This document shows positions 6,562-12,819 of a stretch of 13,695 nt of DNA, piece after piece. The first letter of the stretch is position 1, and every line of letters begins with the position of its first letter. The notes under the pieces were generated by a model that worked only from the letters and a program-made list of their open reading frames with translations, made no database searches and was not told the DNA's origin. The translations under genes and the position numbers were made by a program. This DNA comes from Chloroflexota bacterium (lineage in GTDB: Bacteria; Chloroflexota; Anaerolineae; Promineifilales; Promineifilaceae), in the NCBI GenBank assembly GCA_024223125.1, contig JAAEOP010000071.1:1-13695 (forward strand). Reading direction: 5' to 3'.

Positions 6562-8262
6562 ATGGCAACCATTTTTGAACAAATCAGCGAGATGGGGTTG
6601 AAACAGGCTCTCATCACCAAAACCGATGAGGTTGTTACCCGCATTACGACCGGTATGAACATCAGCGATATTCGGGGCGCATTACGCGGCGACGAACCGC
6701 GCCGGCCGAATCCCCGTTTGCGCCCTCACGCCGATGGTTTCTGGTTCCACATTCGCCCCAGTTTTTATCACACAGAAGTTACCCACATTTATCCCACCTT
6801 CCGTTTAGGCTGGTTGTCTACCTTCATGATGGTCTGGGAAACAATCACTGGTATCTTGCTGATGATTTTTTATACCCCCAGCCCCCTGATTGCTTATAGC
6901 AACATGTGGGAAATTTTGAGTAATGTCCCCTTAGGGCAACTCATGCGGAATATGCACCGCCTGGGGGCAGAAGTGATGGTTTTGGTGGTGGCTTTGCATA
7001 TGCTGCGAACATTTATCACCGGCAGCTACAAGAAGCCGCGCCAGTTCACCTGGGCCACCGGTATGCTTTTGATTACCTTAACCGCTTTATTGAGCTTTAG
7101 TGGTTATTTGCTGCCCTGGGATCAGTTAGCGTATTGGGCGTTGACAGTATTCCTCTCTGGCGCTGAAGCGGCCCCGGCTCCGCCAGTGGTTAACCAAACT
7201 ATATTATTTATTTTGCAAGGCGGCCCGGCATTGGACGCCGGTGGTTTATTGCGCTGGTATCTATTCCATGTGTTATTGCTGCCGCTTATATTGGGCGTTT
7301 TCTTCTTTGTTCATTACTACAAAGTGATTTTGCACGGCCTTTCCTTGCCCCCCGGCCGTGAAGAGGTGGGCAATGATACGGCCAAGCGCGTACCGCGAAA
7401 GGAACGTACTTACTTTAACCCGGATATTCTGACCAGCGAACTGATGTGGACAGCGATTTTGACTTTGTTCCTGACGGCCGGATCACTCTGGTTCTGGGAT
7501 GCGCCGCTGGAAAGCCACGCCGACCCAGTGGTGACGCCGCTGCATGTGGTCGCGCCCTGGTATCTATCCTGGTCACAGGGGTGGTTAAAACTGGCGCCCA
7601 AAACAGTTGTGATCGGTTTCATTCCATTTTTGCTGGTGATGTTTATTGTGATGCCCTATTTTGAAGTAGGACAGAGCCGCCGTTATGCCGATCGTCGTGT
7701 GGGTCTATCAATCTCTTTCTTGTTTATCGCTTTTATGCTGGTCTCTAACTGGATGGGTACGCCGGAATTCCGGGTTGCCAGTTCGCCTGAACGTGAGGTG
7801 TCTGGTGAGGTTTTACCGGAAGAAGGCCCCAGCATTTTGAAAGGCGTCCCTTATGAATATCTGACAGTGGATACGTATGTGCCTCTACAAGAAATTGAAG
7901 GCAACCCCCACCTGACGCGAGCTTTAGAGGAATATTACGAAGCAATGTACCGGCAAAGTTGTAAGTTGAATGGCAACCAGGATGCCCCCTATGATTGGGT
8001 TTCGTGCCGGCCGATTACAGATGAAGATGGGAATATTGTGCAGTATGGAAATCATTTCACAGATAATGCGATGCCTGACCCGTATACCGAACTTAAGATT
8101 ACCCAGAAGCAGGACAATATGGTGCAGTTGCAGCTTTTCTATGAAGTTGTAGACCCCCAAAATCCAGGTGAGTTTTTGATTGAGTCAGAGGAAGCTATTG
8201 ATTACCGGCATGAAGAAGCCTTGTATGAGGAAGAGTGCCAGTATGTTAACAAGGGTTGTTAA
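6562..8262 (+). CDS. qcrB: Cytochrome b subunit, seven helices plus long C-terminal extension
   Basis: This 566-aa dihaem cytochrome b forms the membrane core of the quinol-oxidising complex. Haem ligands are His132 and His146 in helix B and His236 and His251 in helix D. The 14 residues between the last two are the cytochrome b6-type spacing. Helices E-G (about 294-312, 348-367, 380-398) correspond to a fused subunit-IV-like part, so b6 and subunit IV are one polypeptide. The usual PEWY Qo motif reads A331-P-W-Y334, lacking the Glu. Residues about 400-566 form an acidic, soluble extension not found in standard cytochrome b. After seven helices it should lie on the outer face, and it holds four cysteines (467, 482, 559, 566, the last being the final residue). 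The ribosome site is AAGGAG. It is co-transcribed with the Rieske gene. Confidence 0.94.
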   Translation: MATIFEQISEMGLKQALITKTDEVVTRITTGMNISDIRGALRGDEPRRPNPRLRPHADGFWFHIRPSFYHTEVTHIYPTFRLGWLSTFMMVWETITGILLMIFYTPSPLIAYSNMWEILSNVPLGQLMRNMHRLGAEVMVLVVALHMLRTFITGSYKKPRQFTWATGMLLITLTALLSFSGYLLPWDQLAYWALTVFLSGAEAAPAPPVVNQTILFILQGGPALDAGGLLRWYLFHVLLLPLILGVFFFVHYYKVILHGLSLPPGREEVGNDTAKRVPRKERTYFNPDILTSELMWTAILTLFLTAGSLWFWDAPLESHADPVVTPLHVVAPWYLSWSQGWLKLAPKTVVIGFIPFLLVMFIVMPYFEVGQSRRYADRRVGLSISFLFIAFMLVSNWMGTPEFRVASSPEREVSGEVLPEEGPSILKGVPYEYLTVDTYVPLQEIEGNPHLTRALEEYYEAMYRQSCKLNGNQDAPYDWVSCRPITDEDGNIVQYGNHFTDNAMPDPYTELKITQKQDNMVQLQLFYEVVDPQNPGEFLIESEEAIDYRHEEALYEEECQYVNKGC

Positions 8263-8286
8263 GTTCCTGAAAAAAAGTTACGCAGT

Positions 8287-8346
8287 AAAAACCCGGTTTC
8301 TGTTCTCCTATAGAAATCAGATTATCCAACAAGAAACCGGGTTTTT
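8287..8346 (+). terminator. Intra-operon terminator or attenuator hairpin
   Basis: A perfect 15-bp stem (8287-8301 with 8332-8346) rich in A/T at its base and CCCGG/CCGGG in the middle encloses a 30-base loop. The T-run of its 3' arm reaches 8347. It begins 25 bases after the cytochrome b stop and ends 32 bases before the cytochrome c start. Full termination would cut the operon, so partial read-through or processing is likely. Confidence 0.65.
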
Positions 8347-8378
8347 TATGATGGAACAGTGGACACGAGGATAGACGA

Positions 8379-9284
8379 ATGCAAGTAAAAGTTGTTATCG
8401 GAACAGTCGCATTTATGTTGACGATGGTTGTTTTAGGATATGCGGCGCTGCGAGAACCGGCTCGGCTAGAGGATTTTGCGGGGGCGGCACACGGCCGTTC
8501 CATAGAAACTGGCGCTCAGATTTATGCCGACAATTGTGCATCCTGCCATGGTATTGATGGCACAGCAGAATCGGGGACGGAAAACGGCTGTGTTGATGCT
8601 TCCGGTGATCCTAATTGTGTAGGACTGCCGCTAAATGATTATTTTCTACTTTGCGGTGAGCCGTCGAAACGTCTGCTAGATGTAGGCTGGGAAGGTACAA
8701 TTGAGACCTTTGTTAAGAAAACGGTGACGGCCGGCCGGGGTGCCATCATGCCGGCATGGTTAAATGAGTTTGGCGGCCCCATGCGTCCAGACCAGGTAAA
8801 TAACGTCTCTAATTTTGTTCTGAACTGGGGCAGCCCTGAGTTTTGTGAAGATGAGCCAGTCATTTTTGTTTGGCCAGAACCTGGCCCTGGCGCTGCGGCT
8901 GAGTATCAGATAATGGATATCACCGATCCTGTTGTGTTTCAAGCACAATCTGGCGATCCGGTAGCTGGGGAAGCCGTTTACCTGGCTAATGGATGTAGTG
9001 GCTGTCATGGACTGCCAGATCAGGAAGGGTCGGCCGCACTTGGTCCCTGGTTAGGCGATATTGCCGAAACTGGCGGCAGTAAGATTGATGGCTACTCGGC
9101 TCAAGATTACATCTACGAATCTATTCTTGATCAGAACGCTTTTATTTCTCCAGATTGCCCCACTGGGCCTTGCACAGATCCAAGCTTGATGTCGGGCAGT
9201 TTTGCTAATAGCTTTGGGCGCAACCCGCAAGATATGGCCGATATGTTGGCTTTCTTGATGGGGGATGCTTATGAGTACCCGTAA
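8379..9284 (+). CDS. Membrane-anchored dihaem cytochrome c of the bc complex
   Basis: This 301-aa protein has two c-type haem sites, CASCH (53-57) and CSGCH (206-210). Probable distal Met ligands are Met124 (IMPAW) and Met271 (LMSGSF). An N-terminal hydrophobic helix (about 4-24) acts as signal anchor, placing both haem domains outside the membrane. It would accept electrons from the Rieske cluster, taking the role of cytochrome c1, and pass them to an oxidase or soluble carrier. Six further cysteines (71, 80, 92, 156, 260, 265) lie outside the haem motifs. The start is supported by CGAGGAT a few bases upstream. It is the third gene of the operon, separated from cytochrome b by a strong hairpin. 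A QcrC-like role is inferred from position and motifs. Confidence 0.92.
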   Translation: MQVKVVIGTVAFMLTMVVLGYAALREPARLEDFAGAAHGRSIETGAQIYADNCASCHGIDGTAESGTENGCVDASGDPNCVGLPLNDYFLLCGEPSKRLLDVGWEGTIETFVKKTVTAGRGAIMPAWLNEFGGPMRPDQVNNVSNFVLNWGSPEFCEDEPVIFVWPEPGPGAAAEYQIMDITDPVVFQAQSGDPVAGEAVYLANGCSGCHGLPDQEGSAALGPWLGDIAETGGSKIDGYSAQDYIYESILDQNAFISPDCPTGPCTDPSLMSGSFANSFGRNPQDMADMLAFLMGDAYEYP

Positions 9285-9292
9285 CCCGTAGG

Positions 9293-9320
9293 TAGTTATC
9301 AGTTTTCAGTAATCAGTGAA
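9293..9320. repeat. Heptad array after the cytochrome c gene
   Basis: Four consecutive 7-bp units, TAGTTAT, CAGTTTT, CAGTAAT and CAGTGAA, begin eight bases after the stop codon and run into the terminator stem. The shared core is (C/T)AGT followed by three variable bases. Confidence 0.65.
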
Positions 9321-9344
9321 GCCCGGCAGGTTGCCGGGCTTTTT
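9319..9344 (+). terminator. Terminator of the bc operon
   Basis: AAGCCCGGCA (9319-9328) pairs perfectly with TGCCGGGCTT (9332-9341) around a three-base loop and is followed directly by a run of T residues to 9344. A classical factor-independent terminator. Confidence 0.92.
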
Positions 9345-9401
9345 GTTTGGGGGAGTTTGTGTAAAACGTAAAGACATGCTGGTTACATTTTGCGGTTTGT
9401 T

Positions 9402-10289
9402 TTATTTGCGTTTTTTCACGGCCGTGCCACACTCCCGGCAAAATTTATCTTCAGACTGAAGAGATACACCGCATTCATGACAGAATTTAGCGGCCGTTTT
9501 GGGTCTGCGCTTGGGGGATGCTTTATGCGGCCGTTTGGGCTGGCGACGACTGGAAGTCATTTGCCAGACAACAGCAATTACAACCAGTACTCCGCCGCTG
9601 ATAGCCAGAATGAGCGGCCAATTGAGATTTTGGTTCTGGACGGGGACCGGTTCAGTTGGGGGTGGGGCAGGTTGGGCAGCCTGTTCGACACTGAGAGTCG
9701 GGGTGTTCATAGTGTAGGACAGTTGCACGGTGTAGGGTGTTCCGGCGGGCACGGCCGTTTCCGGCAGATTATGATAAGTGAGATCATCTAAGCTGTTTTG
9801 GATAGTGGAGACGGCCGGGGGCTGGGTTTGCACATTGGCTGCGGCGGCTGGCTGTTGGACGGCAATTTTTAGATTGTTAACGGCCGTATCTGCCAGCCAG
9901 GTAAACTCTAATTCTCGTTGGTTTCCAGCGGCCGAATAAGGCAGGTAATACTCTACCCGAAAACGAGCGTCCGGGGTGGTAAAAGAGAGCATCCCATTCT
10001 CGTTGGTATATTCGATGTCGTCGCGCATCATGCCATTGTCTGTGATGCGGGCGACGGCATTGAGGTCGGCGCTTTCGGGCAAGGGAATGGTGACGGCCGC
10101 GGGCAGAGGCGTCTCTTCTGGCAATGTACCGGTGAGCAAAATAAGAACGGCCGGGCGATCATAATCAGGCCAGAAATCAATCATCATCGTGTCAATGGCA
10201 GTGGCGTCCGTTTGGGCAAATCCAGTTAACGGGAGGAGTAAAAGTGTGAGTAGAAAAACAAAGACAATTATTCGGTGAAGTTGTGACAT
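9402..10289 (-). CDS. Membrane protein with exported domain and cytoplasmic zinc ribbon
   Basis: A 295-aa protein of uncharacterised function. Residues 1-25 are a signal peptide (hydrophobic core IIVFVFLLTLLLLPL, likely cut near GFA). About 200 residues follow as an exported, probably beta-rich domain with a Pro-rich linker at 205-217, then a membrane helix at 224-244. A basic segment (SSRRQPKRPHK) precedes a C-terminal zinc ribbon with Cys270-x2-Cys273 and Cys284-x2-Cys287. Positive-inside rules put the ribbon in the cytoplasm. The ATG at 10289 is chosen because AAGGA lies about eight bases upstream and a signal peptide begins there. A longer frame to 10493 would overlap the divergent gene and has no such support. 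It lies just after, and convergent with, the bc operon, so a role in cytochrome or envelope biogenesis is possible but unproven. Confidence 0.8.
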   Translation of the reverse strand: MSQLHRIIVFVFLLTLLLLPLTGFAQTDATAIDTMMIDFWPDYDRPAVLILLTGTLPEETPLPAAVTIPLPESADLNAVARITDNGMMRDDIEYTNENGMLSFTTPDARFRVEYYLPYSAAGNQRELEFTWLADTAVNNLKIAVQQPAAAANVQTQPPAVSTIQNSLDDLTYHNLPETAVPAGTPYTVQLSYTMNTPTLSVEQAAQPAPPPTEPVPVQNQNLNWPLILAISGGVLVVIAVVWQMTSSRRQPKRPHKASPKRRPKTAAKFCHECGVSLQSEDKFCRECGTAVKKRK

Positions 10290-10319
10290 TTGGCAATCCT
10301 TTTGTAGGCAGATTCTTGT

Positions 10320-10325
10320 TATAAT
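10320..10325 (+). promoter_or_regulatory. Extended -10 promoter of the unknown gene
   Basis: TGT followed by a perfect TATAAT (10320-10325) gives an extended -10 element without a good -35 box. It would start transcription near 10332, 37 bases before the gene. An inverted repeat GCGGT-N9-ACCGC (10336-10354) lies between the start site and the ribosome site and may be an operator or leader hairpin. Confidence 0.5.
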
Positions 10326-10368
10326 GAACGTATAAGCGGTCCAGATTATACCGCAAGGAGGTAATGAT

Positions 10369-10947
10369 ATGGTTACAAGTCTGGAAAAGTTACAGTGGGA
10401 TTTGGACATTTTAGAAACGATGGCCGATGAGATGGAGGATTTCCTAAAGAGCGATGTGTTGTATTGGCAAATGACACACGGGAATATGCCCAAGTTGACG
10501 CTTGGCGGATATTTGCTGCGTCAATACCGGCTGCGTCATCTGGCCGATTTGTTGGACGCGGGGCAAAGGGATCGCTTGGACACGGCCGTCGCCCAATTTC
10601 AGGCCGCGTTAGTAGAAAAAGTTGTGGTTACAGAGAAACGGGCACATGAAGAATTAGGCGTTCGTTGTCGTCAATGGGGAACCTATATGAATGACGTTAA
10701 GCGAGAAACGGCTTTGGCAGCGGTGAATTATGAAACGGCCGTAGAAAACCGCGCCGCCATCGCCGCCCTGATAGATTTTTTGCACAACCCTCCTTACCAG
10801 ATGGGCAACGTTAAAACTGACAGTCTGAAAATGATGGACAGTGCGCTGCGGATTTATTGGGTGGCGGGCAGTTTTGTCTGGCCAACAGAATGGGCGGCAG
10901 CCTATCCACAGGATAAGTATTGGTGGTTGTACGGCCGTCCGAAATGA
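10369..10947 (+). CDS. Unknown helical protein, 192 aa
   Basis: I do not recognise this protein. It has no signal peptide or membrane helix and appears largely alpha-helical, with acidic N-terminal helices (LEKLQWDLDILETMADEME) and a central helical stretch rich in Ala, Glu and Arg. A Trp/Tyr-rich C-terminus (FVWPTEW, then YWWLYGRP) follows. The gene is real on other grounds: a perfect AAGGAGGT ribosome site (10355-10362) precedes the ATG by six bases, an extended -10 promoter lies upstream, and its stop overlaps the next start as ATGA. A three-copy set of the ACGGCCGT palindrome (10582, 10735, 10931) shows it belongs to the resident genome. A cytoplasmic role linked to the following membrane methyltransferase-like protein is possible. 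Confidence 0.75.
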   Translation: MVTSLEKLQWDLDILETMADEMEDFLKSDVLYWQMTHGNMPKLTLGGYLLRQYRLRHLADLLDAGQRDRLDTAVAQFQAALVEKVVVTEKRAHEELGVRCRQWGTYMNDVKRETALAAVNYETAVENRAAIAALIDFLHNPPYQMGNVKTDSLKMMDSALRIYWVAGSFVWPTEWAAAYPQDKYWWLYGRPK

Positions 10948-11507
10948 CAAAAAACCGATTTCTTAAAAGGCATAGAATTGTACGAAATGCTATAAGAGAC
11001 GACATACTCCAGTTTGCTATTCCTGGGATGACGGTCTTTATCATAGTGTTGCAATTCTGTGCCAGAGATGGTGCAAGAAACGGTTTGTCAGGATTTTGGG
11101 GAACTGTTTGGGGACTGGTTAAGCAACCACAGAATCTGTCCATGTTTCCGGTGCAGAGTATTATTGGATTGGCTCTTTTTTTTATTGGATTATTAATTAT
11201 GATTGTCGGCCAGGCTACACTCTGGCGAAATTACTCTGGGACTGTAATCATAAGGGAAGACCACCAACTTATTACACACGGCATCTACCGCTTCACGCGA
11301 AATCCAATATATCTGGGAGGCATCATGGGCGTCGCCGGCCTGCCGCTGTATGCTGTAAGTTTGTATGGCTTTTTAACTTCATTACTCCTGATCCCGATTG
11401 TCCTTAACCGGATCAGGCTAGAGGAGAAATTGTTGACCGAAGAATTCCAGGATGCGTATCAGAAGTATAAAGAGAGTACCAAAAAACTGATTCCATTCAT
11501 CTATTGA
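10944..11507 (+). CDS. Isoprenylcysteine carboxyl methyltransferase (ICMT/PEMT)-like membrane protein
   Basis: A 187-aa integral membrane protein. Hydrophobic helices lie at about 21-38, 71-90 and 125-155. The hallmark HGIYRFTRNPIYLGG (112-126) matches the (H/N)GxYRxxRNPxYxG motif of ICMT and phospholipid methyltransferase relatives, which binds S-adenosylmethionine. The Glu-rich C-terminal part EEKLLTEEFQDAYQKYKE (160-177) is also typical. Prokaryotic members methylate varied small hydrophobic or membrane-lipid substrates, and the substrate here is unknown. The ATG at 10944 is preferred over 10920 because it overlaps the preceding stop as ATGA, the usual sign of translational coupling. The gene contains no CGGCCG and reads as less GC-biased than its neighbours, which could mean more recent arrival, though the length is too short to be sure. 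Confidence 0.82.
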   Translation: MTKNRFLKRHRIVRNAIRDDILQFAIPGMTVFIIVLQFCARDGARNGLSGFWGTVWGLVKQPQNLSMFPVQSIIGLALFFIGLLIMIVGQATLWRNYSGTVIIREDHQLITHGIYRFTRNPIYLGGIMGVAGLPLYAVSLYGFLTSLLLIPIVLNRIRLEEKLLTEEFQDAYQKYKESTKKLIPFIY

Positions 11508-11524
11508 GTTGCCAATAAGCCCCT

Positions 11525-11559
11525 ACTGAAAACTGAAAACAGCACACTGAAAACTATAC
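11525..11559. repeat. Heptad array between convergent genes
   Basis: Units ACTGAAA, ACTGAAA, ACAGCAC, ACTGAAA and ACTATAC follow each other with a strict 7-bp period, starting 17 bases after the methyltransferase stop. The last unit overlaps the stop codon of the converging FAD enzyme. The unit is the complement of the CAGTTTT type seen after the cytochrome c gene. No hairpin terminator is visible between the two genes. Confidence 0.65.
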
Positions 11560-12738
11560 ACCGCTCACTTCTTTCAACGTCAAAGTTGGGGGAATGGTGG
11601 GCACATATTCCGGGTTGCGCCAGCGGGTGAAGCGGATGATGATGCGGGCGGCCGACCAGCCAAAACGAAACAGACGCGGATATTTGAGCATGTACACGAA
11701 CCGGGCTAGTTTGGTACGAATTTCTAGCTGCTTAAAGAGGGAGTCTGACACAACAATGTCCCGGTACGTGGCAAAGCTAAAATCCTGGCGAGCAAAAGCG
11801 TCTTCAATGGCCTGTGCCCCCACGCTGCCATAACCCAGGGCAAAGGAAATACCTTCGCCCATCAAGGGGTCGGCTCCGGCGGCATCGCCAACAAGAATGA
11901 CGCGGGGGATGGCAAAACGGCCGTCTTTTGACCACCAACGAATGGGATGCCCTTTGATTTTAAGACCTTCCATGTCGCGACCCCGTTCAACCAATTCATC
12001 ATTGAGTGTTTGTTTCAGGTCGGCTTTCGGCCGTTCGGGGCGGGCGCGGCTGTCAAAAACGCCCCGGTTCATGTGCGCCTGCCCCTGCACGTAGCTGGGG
12101 AAATCCCAATAATACCCTTGCAAATTGTGGCTGCTCATCGGTGTAAAATCGAAGATAGCTACCCCGTCGCGGAATTCGGGTTGGAGGTGTTCATTTTCGG
12201 GGGTTAACAATTCAATGAGCCGGGCTACACGAGAGTCGTCATCCCATTTCAGCCGCCGGCGCACAAAACTGCGTGAGCCATCGGCCGCTACCACCATTTT
12301 GGCGTGGAAGGTACGCTGTGTAGTCATCACTTCTACATATTCATCATGGGTGGTTATGTCGGTGACAGCTTCGCCTTGATATGCTGTGACGCCGTGGGAA
12401 ACGGTCGTTTGCAGCAGCCAATGGTCAAACTCATCTCGCCGGATAATAGTGAAGACCGGGTTGCCATAGAAGGAGTAAGATTTATCTTCATACGTCAGCC
12501 GTACTTCGCGCACATCAAACCGGTTGGGTTCCAGTTCCAGCCCCAGGTGAGCTAGAATGTGTTGCCCCAGATGGGTAATGCCGCCGCCACACAACTTTTC
12601 GCGCGGATGCACAGCTTTATCTACCATGACAATTCGTTTGGCCCACTCTGGGTTGCTTTTGATAAGGTGTAAGGCTGTAGATGTCCCCGATGGCCCCGTA
12701 CCCACAATTAAAATATCTACTTGTTGAATATCCGCCAT
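11554..12738 (-). CDS. Geranylgeranyl-reductase-family FAD-dependent oxidoreductase
   Basis: This 394-aa flavoprotein uses FAD and a reductant to saturate isoprenoid double bonds. The FAD Rossmann motif GTGPSG is at 13-18, REKLCGGG (46-53) is the family's P-x-x-K-x-CGG element with a conserved Cys50, and ADGSRS is at 152-157. GYYWDFP (208-214) matches the YxWxFP substrate-pocket motif, and GDAAGADPLMGEG (284-296) closes the FAD site. Relatives include archaeal lipid reductases, bacteriochlorophyll ChlP/BchP and the mycobacterial menaquinone reductase MenJ. With no photosynthesis genes in view and a quinol-oxidising complex nearby, menaquinone or lipid tail reduction is the best guess. The start is supported by GGAGG about twelve bases upstream on the minus strand. 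A heptad array separates it from the upstream surface-protein gene. Confidence 0.88.
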   Translation of the reverse strand: MADIQQVDILIVGTGPSGTSTALHLIKSNPEWAKRIVMVDKAVHPREKLCGGGITHLGQHILAHLGLELEPNRFDVREVRLTYEDKSYSFYGNPVFTIIRRDEFDHWLLQTTVSHGVTAYQGEAVTDITTHDEYVEVMTTQRTFHAKMVVAADGSRSFVRRRLKWDDDSRVARLIELLTPENEHLQPEFRDGVAIFDFTPMSSHNLQGYYWDFPSYVQGQAHMNRGVFDSRARPERPKADLKQTLNDELVERGRDMEGLKIKGHPIRWWSKDGRFAIPRVILVGDAAGADPLMGEGISFALGYGSVGAQAIEDAFARQDFSFATYRDIVVSDSLFKQLEIRTKLARFVYMLKYPRLFRFGWSAARIIIRFTRWRNPEYVPTIPPTLTLKEVSGV

Positions 12739-12761
12739 GTTTGTTGCCGCCTCCGGTTGTT

Positions 12762-12819
12762 TTTTTGGAGATTAGGAGATTGGAGATTGGGATAATCTCT
12801 CAATTTCCAATCTCTCAAA
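12762..12819. repeat. Inverted heptad array after the surface-protein gene
   Basis: The left half repeats GGAGATT-type units (TTGGAGA, TTAGGAGA, TTGGAGA, TTGGGAT) and the right half carries their complement (AATCTCT, CAATTTC, CAATCTCT), so an imperfect long hairpin can form around 12790. It starts directly at the stop codon of the minus-strand surface-protein gene and ends 24 bases before the FAD-enzyme start. Read in the minus direction it could terminate the upstream transcript. Confidence 0.65.

Noticed and set aside
5886..8262. Plastid-type b6f complex
   Set aside because: Cytochrome b is a single seven-helix chain with an extension and a dihaem cytochrome c partner, and no cytochrome f or small b6f subunits are seen; only the haem spacing is b6-like.
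9402..10493. Longer start for the zinc-ribbon protein at 10493
   Set aside because: It would overlap the divergent gene at 10369 and its promoter; the ATG at 10289 has a ribosome site and opens a signal peptide.
10920..10943. Upstream start at 10920 for the ICMT-like gene
   Set aside because: It adds eight residues inside the previous gene; the ATGA overlap at 10944 is the usual coupled start.
11947..12379. Plus-strand frames of 84-86 codons opposite the FAD enzyme
   Set aside because: They lie wholly antisense to a well-supported gene and have low-complexity, non-protein-like composition.
12304..12555. Antisense frame opposite the FAD-binding region
   Set aside because: Shadow of the flavoprotein gene; no start signal or family resemblance.
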